A DNA stretch of 64,000 nucleotides from Clostridiales bacterium (GCA_902362775.1 CABIXV010000006.1:172610-236609), one strand, 5' to 3'; positions 26,770-35,593 are shown, numbered from the stretch's first letter. Notes: generated by a model from the letters alone, not told the origin. Program-made: numbers and translations.

Positions 26770-28095
26770 TCAGATAACTTGAAAGGCTTTCCACTTCCCA
26801 CCCCGGAAGCGGAGCAGGAAGATAACGGCCCGGACGCTCCAATCGGCGCACATGGCCCATGCGATCCCAAGAACGCCCCAATTCAGTACAAGGCTGAACC
26901 ACAAAGACAGGATCAGCCGCACCACTACGGTGGTAAAGACAGAAACAGCGGTGGTGAACCTGATATCCCCCGTGGCTCGCAGCCCCTTTCCCATCGGGTC
27001 GGCAAAGGGGAAGGTTATGGCGTTAAAAATATTGTGGATCAGCACCAGCCAGATGACAAGAGCTTTTGTCTCCGGCTCAACGGCGTAAAACAGCATTAAA
27101 ACCGGGGTGGCGGCGAAGATCAGCCCATCCCAGACGATGGAGGCCCCAACGGTGATCTTCAGCAGCCTTTTGAAATAGAACTCCGCCTGTGGGACATCTC
27201 CGGCCCCCATGCACTGGCCAATGACCGTGATAAAAACCGGCCCCATAGTGACACAGACCAGAGAGGCCATAGACCAGATGCTCTGGGCGATGCCGTTGGC
27301 GGCGATTTGATAGGTGCCGAACAGGGCCACCACACTGCTGAGGGCCACCTTAACCAGTTGGAAAATGCCGCTTTCAAACCCGTTGGGGACGGCGATGCGG
27401 AGCATCCGGCTCAGCATCGGGCCATCCCAGCGGAATACCCACTTCGCCTCATACCACACCGGGTTCTGCCGGGAGAAGCACAGGGTCGTAATGGCGGCTG
27501 CCGAGAACATTCTGGCAATGAGAGAGGGCCAAGCCACGCCGGCCACCCCCGCTTTCAGCACAAAGACACCAATCAGGTTGCCCGCCACATTGATTCCATT
27601 GGACAGGATGGAGAGGTACATGGTGGTGCTGGTCTTGCCGAAGCTGCGGTAAAGGGCCGCCCCCGCGTTGTAGACCGCAATGGCCGGATAGGAGTAGGCG
27701 GAGATGCGCAGGTAGGTGACGCAGGCATCCATGACCTCCGGCTCCACCCGGCCGAACATCAGCCCCATCAAGGTCTCATTTCCCCACAGGACCAACAGCC
27801 CCATGAGCAGAGAGAACAGGACGGAGATCATCAAAAGCTGGCTGGCGGCCCGCCCCGCCGTTTCCCGCTCCCGGTGGCCGATATACTGGCTGATGATCAC
27901 CGCCCCGCCCGAGGCCAGGGCGGTAAACAGATAGATGAAGATGGTATTGAAGGAGTTGACCAGGGACACCCCGGACACCGCCGCCTCGCTGACAAAGCTG
28001 ACCACCAGCGTGTCTGCCAGGCCCACCAGCATCACAAGAAGCTGCTCCAGAAACAGCGGGACGATCAAATTTTTCAAAGCTCTGTTGGAGAACAC
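26770..28095 (-). CDS. MATE-family multidrug/metabolite efflux transporter
   Basis: 441 residues, about 12 transmembrane helices in two MatE halves. The first half starts LIVPLFLEQLLVMLVGLADT and has VSEAAVSGVSLVNSFNTIFI and ASGGAVIISQYIGHRERETA. The second has IAVPNGFESGIFQLVKVALS and VTMGPVFITVIGQCMGAGDV. I chose GTG 28095 because GGAGGGA lies five bases upstream and homology starts there. MATE proteins export cationic drugs or metabolites in exchange for Na+ or H+. Its promoter carries the 24-bp box also found before the MerR/flavodoxin operon, so it is probably controlled by the divergent LysR protein. Confidence 0.88.
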   Translation of the reverse strand: MFSNRALKNLIVPLFLEQLLVMLVGLADTLVVSFVSEAAVSGVSLVNSFNTIFIYLFTALASGGAVIISQYIGHRERETAGRAASQLLMISVLFSLLMGLLVLWGNETLMGLMFGRVEPEVMDACVTYLRISAYSYPAIAVYNAGAALYRSFGKTSTTMYLSILSNGINVAGNLIGVFVLKAGVAGVAWPSLIARMFSAAAITTLCFSRQNPVWYEAKWVFRWDGPMLSRMLRIAVPNGFESGIFQLVKVALSSVVALFGTYQIAANGIAQSIWSMASLVCVTMGPVFITVIGQCMGAGDVPQAEFYFKRLLKITVGASIVWDGLIFAATPVLMLFYAVEPETKALVIWLVLIHNIFNAITFPFADPMGKGLRATGDIRFTTAVSVFTTVVVRLILSLWFSLVLNWGVLGIAWAMCADWSVRAVIFLLRFRGGKWKAFQVI

Positions 28096-28139
28096 CGCGA
28101 TCCCTCCTGCTCCGCCTATGGTATCACGCCAGAACAAAA

Positions 28140-28176
28140 ATGTCGAATACCTATCTTGTATGGACATGGATACAAG
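28140..28176 (-). promoter_or_regulatory. LysR-type operator and MATE promoter
   Basis: The minus strand holds a 24-bp box (28163-28140) containing GATAGGTATTCGACAT. It recurs at 29117-29140 on the plus strand with one mismatch. In both places ATTCGAC sits where a -35 would be, with a -10-like hexamer (TACCAT here) 18 bp on. A CTTGTAT...ATACAAG inverted repeat (28155-28176) overlaps it. The site separates the divergent lysR and MATE genes. Confidence 0.65.
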
Positions 28177-28239
28177 CAGAGCATTTTTCGGTTGCCGCAG
28201 ACAGGGGCTTGTGGTATCATAACGGCAGGAGGCGATACC

Positions 28240-29106
28240 ATGGAACTGCGGGTTCTGCGCTATTTCCTGGCGGTTGCCCAGGAGGAAAACATCACAAAGG
28301 CGGCGGCGCTGCTTCACCTGACCCAGCCTACCCTCTCCCGGCAGCTGATGCAGCTGGAGGAGGAGTTGGGGACGAAGCTCTTTCGCCGCAGCCAGTACCG
28401 GATCATCCTCACCGAGGATGGGATGCTGCTGCGCCGCCGGGCCCAGGAGCTGGTGGAGCTGGCGGACAAAACACAGCGGGAATTTTCCCGGCGGGACGCC
28501 GAGCTGTCCGGCGAGATCGCCATCGGCTGCGGGGAGACCCGGAGCATGACCTTCCTCTCCCAGCACATCTGCTCCTTCCGCAGGCTGCATCCCCGGGTGC
28601 AGTTCCGCATTTACAGCGCCACGGCGGACGATGTCAAGGAGCGGATCGAGAGCGGGCTGCTGGATATGGGCCTGCTGGCCGAGCCGGTGGACATCAGCCG
28701 GTACGCCTTTCAGCGCCTGCCTCAGAAGGATCGGTGGGGTGTGCTGGTATTAAAGGACTCCCCGATGGCGGAGCGGGAGAGCGTTGCCCCGGCGGATCTG
28801 GTGGGCGTCCCCCTGCTGATGAGCGGGCGGGCGGAGGTGCGTGGCGAGCTGGCCAGCTGGTTTGGGGACGAGTACGGCCGCATCCAGGTGGCCGCCACCT
28901 ACAACCTCATTTTGAACGCCGCCAACATGGTCCAGAACGGCGTGGGCGTGGCCCTGGGCTTCGATTTGGGAAATCTCTCGGACGCCCTCCGGTTCATCCC
29001 CCTCTCCCCAACGCTGGAGAGCGGGACGGTGCTGGCCTGGAAGAAGGATCAGATCTTCTCCCCAGCGGTGGAGCAGTTCCACCGGCACATCAAAAATGCA
29101 AATTGA
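28240..29106 (+). CDS. LysR-family transcriptional regulator
   Basis: 288 residues. The N-terminal winged HTH reads MELRVLRYFLAVAQEENITK, then AAALLHLTQPTLSRQLMQLE and LGTKLFRRSQYRIILTEDGM. The periplasmic-binding-like effector domain starts about residue 90 (GEIAIGCGETRSMTFLSQHI). Its ATG at 28240 follows CAGGAGGCG; in-frame codons further upstream lie inside the MATE gene and are not used. It is divergent from the MATE gene. Matching boxes at its own upstream region and before the MerR/flavodoxin operon suggest it activates both. Effector unknown. Confidence 0.9.
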   Translation: MELRVLRYFLAVAQEENITKAAALLHLTQPTLSRQLMQLEEELGTKLFRRSQYRIILTEDGMLLRRRAQELVELADKTQREFSRRDAELSGEIAIGCGETRSMTFLSQHICSFRRLHPRVQFRIYSATADDVKERIESGLLDMGLLAEPVDISRYAFQRLPQKDRWGVLVLKDSPMAERESVAPADLVGVPLLMSGRAEVRGELASWFGDEYGRIQVAATYNLILNAANMVQNGVGVALGFDLGNLSDALRFIPLSPTLESGTVLAWKKDQIFSPAVEQFHRHIKNAN

Positions 29107-29116
29107 GCATTTCTGC

Positions 29117-29162
29117 CCATACATGATAGGTATTCGACATAGAGAATCAACTGCGCTACAAT
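29117..29162 (+). promoter_or_regulatory. Second LysR-type box with promoter of the MerR/flavodoxin operon
   Basis: The 24-bp box at 29117-29140 matches 28163-28140 (minus strand) at 23 of 24 positions. TTCGAC within it and TACAAT at 29157-29162 are 18 bp apart and form a promoter. The box therefore overlaps the -35 in the same orientation as at the MATE promoter. Confidence 0.65.
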
Positions 29163-29194
29163 GTAGGCGTCCGAAACGGATGCCTACATTTTTT
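29162..29194 (+). terminator. Terminator/attenuator between lysR and the MerR gene
   Basis: TGTAGGCGTCCG (29162-29173) pairs with CGGATGCCTACA (29177-29188) around AAA, followed by six Ts. It ends lysR, but it also lies directly after the -10 of the next operon, so it could attenuate that operon early. Confidence 0.8.
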
Positions 29195-29211
29195 GTTGAG
29201 GAGCAGGGAAT

Positions 29212-29556
29212 ATGACGATGCAAGAGGCAAGCGACCGGTATCAGATCCCCATCCATATTCTGCAGAAGTATGAGAGCTGGGGCCTGTGCGGCGCGGTCAA
29301 AAAGGTCATGGGGGACTGGCAGTACGACGACAGCGACCTGGAGCGGCTGAGCCTGATCATGACTCTCCACGATGTGGGATTCACCATTGAGGAGGTGGAG
29401 ACCTATATGCGGCTGCTGGAAATCCCGGAGAGCGAACAGGCCCGGCTGCGGATGCTGGGCCGCAGGCGGGACGCCGCCCTGGATGAGCTGCACTTCCGGG
29501 AGCGGCAGCTCCAGCGGCTGGACTACCTCCGGAATGAGATCCAGAAACAGAAGTAG
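29212..29556 (+). CDS. MerR-family transcriptional regulator
   Basis: 114 residues. The HTH_MerR domain reads MTMQEASDRYQIPIHILQKY, with the usual wing (GDWQYDDSDLERLSLIMTLH, then VGFTIEEVETYMRLLEI) and a C-terminal dimerisation helix (ALDELHFRERQLQRLDYLRN). No metal-binding cysteines are visible, so it is not a classic metal sensor. It starts the operon that continues with the lipoprotein flavodoxin 32 bp downstream, and may tune that operon. Stop codon TAG. Confidence 0.85.
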   Translation: MTMQEASDRYQIPIHILQKYESWGLCGAVKKVMGDWQYDDSDLERLSLIMTLHDVGFTIEEVETYMRLLEIPESEQARLRMLGRRRDAALDELHFRERQLQRLDYLRNEIQKQK

Positions 29557-29588
29557 AGCAATGATAATCAAAAGGAGTGCGTTCACAG

Positions 29589-30275
29589 ATGAAAAAGCTG
29601 ATTTCTATTTTCCTGACGATGGCGCTTACCCTCTCTCTGGCCGCCTGCGGCGGCACAGGAGCCGCCAGCGCCGAGCCGTCTGCACCGGACAACAACACTA
29701 CTGCCCAGCCGGACGCCACAGCCGATGAAAGCTCCGCCCCGGAGCAGAGTGCAGAACCGGACGCGGAGCCGGTGGAAACCCCTGACGGGGAAGCCAACCG
29801 TATTTTGATCGCCTACTTCTCCTGGTCGGGCAACACCGAGGAGCTGGCCGGCATGGTCCAGGCGGAAACCGGCGGCGACCTGTTCGCCATTGAGCCGGAG
29901 ACCCCCTACACCGACGACTACAACGCCCTGTTGGACCAGGCCCAGCAGGAGCAAACGGACAACGCCCGCCCGGCCCTGGCCGCTCAGGTGGAGAACTGGG
30001 CGCAGTACGACGCCGTCTTTGTGGGCTATCCCAACTGGTGGGGCGACGCGCCCATGGTCGTGCTGTCCTTCCTGGAGTCCTATGACTGCACAGGAAAAAG
30101 TATCGTGCCCTTCTGCACCAGCGGGGGCGGCGGCTTCGGCAGCAGCCGGGACAGCGTGGAGGCCAGCGCAGTTGGCGCGGAGATGCTGGAGGGCTTCCAT
30201 GTGGGCGGCTCCGGCGTCAGCGGCGCGCAGAGCGATGTGGCCGCGTGGATCGACGGCCTGGCGTTGGCCCAATGA
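29589..30275 (+). CDS. Surface lipoprotein with flavodoxin domain
   Basis: 228 residues. The signal peptide MKKLISIFLTMALTLSLAAC ends in a lipobox. A ~50-residue linker rich in Ala, Pro, Asp and Glu leads to a flavodoxin domain with phosphate loop ILIAYFSWSGNTEELAGMVQ, YDAVFVGYPNWWGDAPMVVL and FCTSGGGGFGSS. ATG 29589 is preferred over GTG 29577, which abuts the AAAGGAG. The domain order predicts an FMN protein tethered to the outer face of the membrane. Flavodoxins are normally cytoplasmic, so this location is unusual. An analogous design recurs at 30298, 34028 and 35594. Confidence 0.87.
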   Translation: MKKLISIFLTMALTLSLAACGGTGAASAEPSAPDNNTTAQPDATADESSAPEQSAEPDAEPVETPDGEANRILIAYFSWSGNTEELAGMVQAETGGDLFAIEPETPYTDDYNALLDQAQQEQTDNARPALAAQVENWAQYDAVFVGYPNWWGDAPMVVLSFLESYDCTGKSIVPFCTSGGGGFGSSRDSVEASAVGAEMLEGFHVGGSGVSGAQSDVAAWIDGLALAQ

Positions 30276-30297
30276 CCCTGGTAGGAGGAACTGAGCG

Positions 30298-31767
30298 ATG
30301 AAACGAATACTCATAAGCCTGCTGCTGGCCAGCGGCATGGCTCTGGCCCTGGCCGCCTGCGGCGGACAGACGCCCCCAACTTCCTCAGAGCAGGACAACA
30401 CCCCCGCGGCGGACACATCTTCCGCTTCGACGCCCACCACCGAGCCCATGGACCTCCCGGAGGATTTTGTCCTCATTGCGGGCGGGACCTTTCAAATGGG
30501 CAGCCCGGAGGACGAGGCGTGGCGCAGTGATGACGAGACACTGCACACCGTCACCGTCAGCGGCTTCTATATGAGCGCCTGCGAGGTAAGTCAGGCGGAG
30601 TACGCCGCCGTCATGGGCGAAAACCCCAGCAGCTTTTCCGGCGATGACCTCCCGGTGGAGCATGTGTCCTGGCTGGACGCGGCGGCCTACAGCAATGCGC
30701 GCAGCCAGGCGGAGGGACTGACGCCGGTCTACACCATAGACGGACAAACTGTGAGCTGGGACCGCAGCGCCAATGGCTACCGTCTGCCCACCGAAGCGGA
30801 GTGGGAGTACGCCTGCCGCGCCGGGACCACGACGCCCTTCTATCTGGCAGCTTCCCCCAGCGCGGAGGAGGCCAACTACTATGGCCACTATCCCTATCTG
30901 ATCTAGGAGAACTACTTCAGCCAGGGCAACCTGGCGGTGCGGCCCGGAGAATACCGTCAGACCACCGTCGCCGTGGACAGCTTTGACCCCAACCCCAATG
31001 GCCTTTACAACATGAACGGCAATGTGAGCGAGTGGGTGTGGGACTATTACGGCGCATATCCCACAGAGGAGCAGACCGACCCCACCGGACCGGATTCCGG
31101 CTCCCTGCGGGTCTACCGGGGCGGCGGATGGAACGACTTTGCCAAAAATATGCGCTCGGCCTACCGCGCCACCCTGGAGCAGGACAAGGGCAACTTTAAC
31201 ATCGGTATCCGGCTGGTGCGCAGCGCCGCTGTTGGAACGGGCAGCGTGACGGCCGCCAACACCCGGACAGACGGAAGCAGCGGCGGAGACGTGCTGATCG
31301 CTTACTTCTCCTGGGGCGGCAATACCGCGGGCATCGCGGAGGAGATCCAGGCCCAGACCGGCGCGGACCTGTTCGAGATCGAGCTGGTCACGCCCTACTC
31401 CAGCGACTACAACACGGTGCTTGACCAGGCCCAGCGGGACCAGAGCGAGCAGGCCCGGCCGGAGCTGAGTACCCATGTGGAGGATATGGCGCAGTACGAC
31501 ACCATCCTGCTGGGCTATCCCAACTGGTGGGCGTCCATCCCCATGCCCATCGCCTCTTTCCTGGAGGAGTACGACTTCTCCGGCAAGACCATCATCCCTT
31601 TCTGCAGCCACGGCGGCGGCCGGTTCGGCCAGAGCCTGACGGCCATCTCCAAGCTGGCTCCGGACGCGGTGATGGGCCAGGCGCTGTCCATCCACTACTC
31701 CGGCGGGGCCGCCCTGTCCGGCGATGTGGCCGCGTGGCTGGAAGAAAATCGAATCACTGCAAATTGA
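30298..31767 (+). pseudogene. Surface lipoprotein fusing a formylglycine-generating-enzyme-like domain to flavodoxin, with an in-frame amber codon
   Basis: The frame runs 489 codons apart from one TAG at 30904-30906. The signal peptide ends in LALAAC. A SUMF1/FGE-like domain follows: DFVLIAGGTFQMGSPEDEAW, VSWLDAAAYSNARSQAEGLT, RLPTEAEWEYACRAGTTTPF, NMNGNVSEWVWDYY and VYRGGGWNDFAKNMRSAYR. The usual second active-site Cys of FGE is Met here, so catalysis is doubtful. A flavodoxin domain (LIAYFSWGGNTAGIAEEIQA, ILLGYPNWWASIPMPIASFL) completes it. The TAG lies in a loop between YPYLI and ENYFSQGN, and no other damage is seen. Readthrough, a recent mutation or a sequence error are all possible. Confidence 0.82.
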
Positions 31768-31789
31768 AACCTGTGAGGAGGGATCCCTG

Positions 31790-32350
31790 ATGAAGAAACA
31801 TATCGGCTCCGTGCTGGCCCTGTATCCCACCCCGCTGGCGGTGGTCGGCGCAATGGTAGAGGGCAAGCCCAACTGGGTGCTGGTGGGGCACCTGGGCATC
31901 ACCGGCCATGACCGGGTGCTGGTCAGCCTGAGCGACGCCCACTACACCAACCGGGGCATCCGGGAGAGCAAGGTTCTTTCCATCAACATCGTGGACGAGG
32001 CCATGCTGAAAAAGGCCGACTACGCCGGCTGTGTCAGCGGAGCCAGGGAGGACAAGTCCGAGCTGTTCCCCTGCCACATCGCCGAGGGCGGCGTGCCCAT
32101 CATCGACCAGGCCCCGGTCGCTATGGCCTGTACCGTGGAAGATGTCTACAAGACCGAGGGCTTCGAGAGCTTCATCTGCAAGATATCGGCCACCTATGCG
32201 GAGGAGCGGGTCCTCACCGAGACGGGAAAGATCGACTATCACACGCTCAAGCCGGTGCTGTTCGAGATGCCAACCTATGAGTATCTGAGGACCGGCGAGG
32301 TGCTGGGTAAATGCATGAGTTTGAATAAAGGAGAGGATCAGCATGAATAA
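31790..32350 (+). CDS. Flavin reductase family protein (FMN-binding split barrel)
   Basis: 186 residues, starting MKKHIGSVLALYPTPLAVVG, with the flavin_reductase fold: NWVLVGHLGITGHDRVLVSL, KVLSINIVDEAMLKKADYAG, CVSGAREDKSELFPCHIAEG. Such proteins bind FMN and reduce it with NAD(P)H. GGAGGGA precedes ATG 31790. The gene overlaps the next aldo-keto reductase by 8 bp. It has no signal peptide, so it would supply reduced flavin on the inside. Confidence 0.87.
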   Translation: MKKHIGSVLALYPTPLAVVGAMVEGKPNWVLVGHLGITGHDRVLVSLSDAHYTNRGIRESKVLSINIVDEAMLKKADYAGCVSGAREDKSELFPCHIAEGGVPIIDQAPVAMACTVEDVYKTEGFESFICKISATYAEERVLTETGKIDYHTLKPVLFEMPTYEYLRTGEVLGKCMSLNKGEDQHE

Positions 32351-33296
32351 CAGCAAAAAAATGCCATCTGTTGCCCTCGGAACCTGGTCCTGGGGCGTGG
32401 GCGCCGTGGGCGGCAACGAGGTGTTTGGCAATCACCTGGAAGAAACGGAGTTAAAGCCAGTTTTTGAGACCGCCATGGAACATGGCCTGAATCTGTGGGA
32501 CACTGCGGTGGTCTATGGCATGAGTGCCTCAGAGAGGATCCTGGGTGCTTTCGCAAAGATGTATCCCCGTGAGCAGCTTCTGCTCTCCACCAAGTTTACC
32601 CCTCAGATCGCGGGGAATGGAGCCGATCCGGTGGCCGAGATGTGCCAGGGTAGTCTGGAGCGTCTGGGGACTGATTATATCGACATCTACTGGATTCATA
32701 ATCCCGCCGATGTAGAACGGTGGACGCCCTTCCTCGCTCCGCTGGTCCAAAGCGGCAAGGTGAAACAGGTAGGCGTGTCCAACCACAATTTGGAGCAGAT
32801 CAAACGGGCGGAAGATATTTTATCGAAAGAAGGTGTACACATCGCCGCAGTGCAAAACCATTACAGTCTGCTGTACCGTTCTTCGGAGCAGGGCGGCATC
32901 CTGGACTACTGCAAGGAGCACGGCATTACCTTCTTCTCCTACATGGTGCTGGAGCAGGGGGCGCTCAGCGGGAAATACACCACGCAAAACCCGATGCCTG
33001 ACGGAAGCCAGCGGGCGGAGACCTACAACCCTATTCTGCCCCAGTTGGAAAACCTGACCGGCGTGATGCGCGGGATCGGCGCCAAATATGGCGTGGATGT
33101 TCCCCAGATAGCCATTGCGTGGGCCATCGCCAAGGGGACCACGCCCATCATCGGCGTGACAAAGCCCTCCCATGTGGAGGCTGCGGCACAGGCGGCCACC
33201 CTGAAACTGACAGCAGAGGAGATGGGTATGCTGGAGCAGCTGGCGGCAGAAGCTGGTGTGGATACCAGAGGGGCCTGGGAGAACCCCATGGCATAA
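32343..33296 (+). CDS. Aldo-keto reductase (AKR A of five)
   Basis: 317 residues, TIM-barrel oxidoreductase using NADPH. The catalytic tetrad can be placed: Asp and Tyr in LWDTAVVYG, Lys in LLLSTKF, His in YWIHNP. The NADPH end shows PIIGVTKPSHVEAAAQAATL. AKRs reduce aldehydes and ketones to alcohols. GGAGAGG precedes ATG 32343, translationally linked to the flavin reductase. No substrate can be assigned. Confidence 0.88.
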   Translation: MNNSKKMPSVALGTWSWGVGAVGGNEVFGNHLEETELKPVFETAMEHGLNLWDTAVVYGMSASERILGAFAKMYPREQLLLSTKFTPQIAGNGADPVAEMCQGSLERLGTDYIDIYWIHNPADVERWTPFLAPLVQSGKVKQVGVSNHNLEQIKRAEDILSKEGVHIAAVQNHYSLLYRSSEQGGILDYCKEHGITFFSYMVLEQGALSGKYTTQNPMPDGSQRAETYNPILPQLENLTGVMRGIGAKYGVDVPQIAIAWAIAKGTTPIIGVTKPSHVEAAAQAATLKLTAEEMGMLEQLAAEAGVDTRGAWENPMA

Positions 33297-33308
33297 GGGG
33301 GCGGTCAA

Positions 33309-34031
33309 ATGAAGCCCAAACAAATCGCCCGCAGCTCCGTTGACCTGCTGTTGACCTTGCTTCTGCTGCTTCTGATGGCCTTCATGCTCACAGGGCAGGC
33401 GGCCCACGAGTGGCTGGGGACCGGGATGCTGGTGCTGTTCATTGCCCACTATGCGCTAAACGCAGCATGGTTCAAAAACCTGGGCCGGGGCAGATATACC
33501 CCCTTCCGCATCCTTCAGACGGTGCTGGCCCTGCTGGCGCTGCTGACCATGCTGGGCTCCCTGGTCAGCGGGATCATGATGAGCCGGTATGTATTTGACT
33601 TTCTTCCCCTCCGGGGCGGCATGGCCCTTGCCCGGACGCTGCATATGCTCTGCGGCTACTGGGGCTTTATCGTCCTGTCCGCCCACTTAGGGCTCCACTG
33701 GGGCATGGTGATGGGGATGGCTCGGAAGGCGGCGAGGATAAAAACAGGCTCTCCGGCGCGCCGAACTGTCCTGCGCATCCTGGCCGGGGGCGTCTGCGCT
33801 TATGGGGCGTATGGCTTTGTGAAGCACCGCATCTCCGACTACCTGTTTCTGCGCAGTATGTTTGTCTTTTTCGATTTTGAGCAGCCGCCCATGCAGTTTT
33901 TCGCGGAGTATCTGGCCATGATGGGGCTGTGGATCTGCGTGGCCTACTATTTGAGTCTGGCTGTGCGGAAGCTGGTTCGCCCCACCTCCACAACGGATAA
34001 AAATGAAAGCACAGAGGAGGGAACAATGTGA
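33309..34031 (+). CDS. DUF4405-type integral membrane protein, possible cytochrome b
   Basis: 240 residues with about five transmembrane helices: LLLTLLLLLLMAFMLTG, LVLFIAHYALNAAWF, LALLALLTMLGSLVSGIMMS, GYWGFIVLSAHLGLHWGMVM and YLAMMGLWICVAYYLSL. Histidines recur in or beside helices (AAHEW, IAHYAL, TLHML, SAHLGLHWG), which suits bis-histidyl haem ligation and is typical of DUF4405. The CxxCH motif is absent, so any haem is type b. It lies between an AKR and a surface flavodoxin gene (ATGTGA overlap with the latter), a good position for moving electrons across the membrane to the flavodoxins. That role is inferred. Confidence 0.75.
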   Translation: MKPKQIARSSVDLLLTLLLLLLMAFMLTGQAAHEWLGTGMLVLFIAHYALNAAWFKNLGRGRYTPFRILQTVLALLALLTMLGSLVSGIMMSRYVFDFLPLRGGMALARTLHMLCGYWGFIVLSAHLGLHWGMVMGMARKAARIKTGSPARRTVLRILAGGVCAYGAYGFVKHRISDYLFLRSMFVFFDFEQPPMQFFAEYLAMMGLWICVAYYLSLAVRKLVRPTSTTDKNESTEEGTM

Positions 34032-35008
34032 AAAAATTCCTTGCCGTATTATCCACGCTGGTACTGCTGGTATCTCTGGTGGCCTGCGGCACCGGTCAAA
34101 CCGCGGATGACCACTCTGAGCCACAAGAGGTGCAGGATGTGACTCAATCCCAGAAGCCAGCCCAGCCCCAGATCGACGAAAAGGAACCGCTGCCCAGCCA
34201 GCCCAACGGAAGCGAAGAAGACGCCTCGGAGCCGCAGAACTCCACCGAGCCGGAGCAGCCCCCCGCACAGGAGCCGGCTGCGCCTATACCCACTTCACCA
34301 CAGGATACAGATGTCCCGCCACAGCAGACACCAGCCGAATCTGTCCAGCCGCAATCACCCGATGTTCCCACAGTTTCGCCGGCAGAGGGACAGGAGACAT
34401 CCAATATCCTGATCGCCTACTTTACCTGGGCGGACAACACGGTGGTGGAGGACGAGGACGCCGCCATCCAAAGCGCCCTGGGCCACTACGAATCCATGGG
34501 GGATATCGGCAATTACGATGGTGTGGACGCGGTTTCCTCTGCCAGTGTGGTGGCTCCGGGCAATGCGGCCCAGTTAGCCGCTTTCATCCAGCAGGAGGTG
34601 GGTGGGGAGCTCCATTCCATCACGGTGGCAGACCCCTATCCCAGCAATTATGACGATTGCCTGGACCGGGCCGCGGATGAAAAGGCGGGGGACGCCCGCC
34701 CGGCCCTCTCCTCCCGCATGAGCAATATGGAGGACTACGACATCGTGTTCCTGGGCTTTCCCAACTGGTGGTACACCCTGCCCATGCCGGTGCTGACCTT
34801 TGTGGAGGAATATGACTGGACCGGGAAGACCGTGGTGCCTTTCGTGACCCACGGCACCGGAGGGCTGTCCGCCACGGTCCGGGATCTTACCGCAGCCCTG
34901 CCGGAGAATGTGACGGTTCTGGACCCCATTGGGGTCTATCGCCCGGATGTTCCCCGCGCCCAGGCGGAGATCCGGGAATGGATCGCCGGGCTTGATTTGG
35001 AGGTGTGA
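34028..35008 (+). CDS. Surface lipoprotein with long Pro/Glu linker and divergent flavodoxin domain
   Basis: 326 residues. Signal peptide and lipobox: FLAVLSTLVLLVSLVAC. About 110 residues of Pro-, Gln- and Glu-rich linker follow, enough to reach across the cell wall. The flavodoxin domain starts ILIAYFTWADNTVVEDEDAA, with ~45 extra residues inserted after the phosphate loop, then YDIVFLGFPNWWYTLPMPVL and FVTHGTGGLSATV. The altered first loop (TWADNT) may change FMN binding. The GTG start at 34028 overlaps the DUF4405 stop, showing coupled translation. Confidence 0.85.
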   Translation: MKKFLAVLSTLVLLVSLVACGTGQTADDHSEPQEVQDVTQSQKPAQPQIDEKEPLPSQPNGSEEDASEPQNSTEPEQPPAQEPAAPIPTSPQDTDVPPQQTPAESVQPQSPDVPTVSPAEGQETSNILIAYFTWADNTVVEDEDAAIQSALGHYESMGDIGNYDGVDAVSSASVVAPGNAAQLAAFIQQEVGGELHSITVADPYPSNYDDCLDRAADEKAGDARPALSSRMSNMEDYDIVFLGFPNWWYTLPMPVLTFVEEYDWTGKTVVPFVTHGTGGLSATVRDLTAALPENVTVLDPIGVYRPDVPRAQAEIREWIAGLDLEV

Positions 35009-35011
35009 GCC

Positions 35012-35569
35012 ATGAAAAACATCATCTTGGTCCTGTCGTCGATCCTTCTGCTGTGTCTGGCGGGATGCGGGGCCGGGCAGCAGTCTGGCACACAGCCGCC
35101 TGCGGAATCGGCGCCGCCCAGCACCATCATGGATGGGGACATCGCTCCCGAGGACAGCTCCAAATCAGAGCAGCCCCAGGAAACACAGGAGGGAGAACCG
35201 GACATGAACGAACCGAAAAAAATACGCTTTCTGGTGGATGGAGACGAAATCGTGGCTGGGCTGTATGACAATCCCACCGCCGACGCCCTCTATGAAATGC
35301 TCCCCCTGGAGCTGACCTTTGAGGACTTCAACCGCACAGAAAAAATCGCCTATCTGGACGAGGAACTGCCCACGGAGGGCGCTCCAGACAGCTGTGATCC
35401 CGCCGTTGGCGATCTGTGCTTTTACATCCCCTGGGGAAATCTGAGCGTTTTTTATCAGGACTTCCGCCATTCCGAATCTCTGGTGCCGCTGGGTGCGGTG
35501 GAGTCCGGTGCGGAGCTTTTAGAGCAGTTGGACGCCGCAGCCAGCGTGACCGTGGAAACGGTGGAATAA
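35012..35569 (+). CDS. Surface lipoprotein with cyclophilin-like domain
   Basis: 185 residues. MKNIILVLSSILLLCLAGCG is the signal peptide with lipobox LAGC. A ~45-residue acidic/Pro linker precedes a cyclophilin-like domain (Cyclophil_like2 type): AGLYDNPTADALYEMLPLEL, FEDFNRTEKIAYLDEELPTE, PAVGDLCFYIPWGNLSVFYQ. These domains share the cyclophilin barrel but have no proven isomerase activity. GGAGGTG precedes ATG 35012, three bases after the preceding stop. Often paired with flavodoxins in Firmicutes gene clusters; its job is unknown. Confidence 0.82.
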   Translation: MKNIILVLSSILLLCLAGCGAGQQSGTQPPAESAPPSTIMDGDIAPEDSSKSEQPQETQEGEPDMNEPKKIRFLVDGDEIVAGLYDNPTADALYEMLPLELTFEDFNRTEKIAYLDEELPTEGAPDSCDPAVGDLCFYIPWGNLSVFYQDFRHSESLVPLGAVESGAELLEQLDAAASVTVETVE

Positions 35570-35593
35570 ATCAAACAGATAAGGAGAAGCAAT

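Noticed and set aside
27307..28239. Long extension in frame upstream of lysR
   Set aside because: It runs antisense through the MATE gene; LysR homology and a ribosome binding site begin at 28240.
28096..28590. N-terminal extension of the MATE protein
   Set aside because: It is antisense to lysR and not MATE-like; GTG 28095 with GGAGGGA is the better start.
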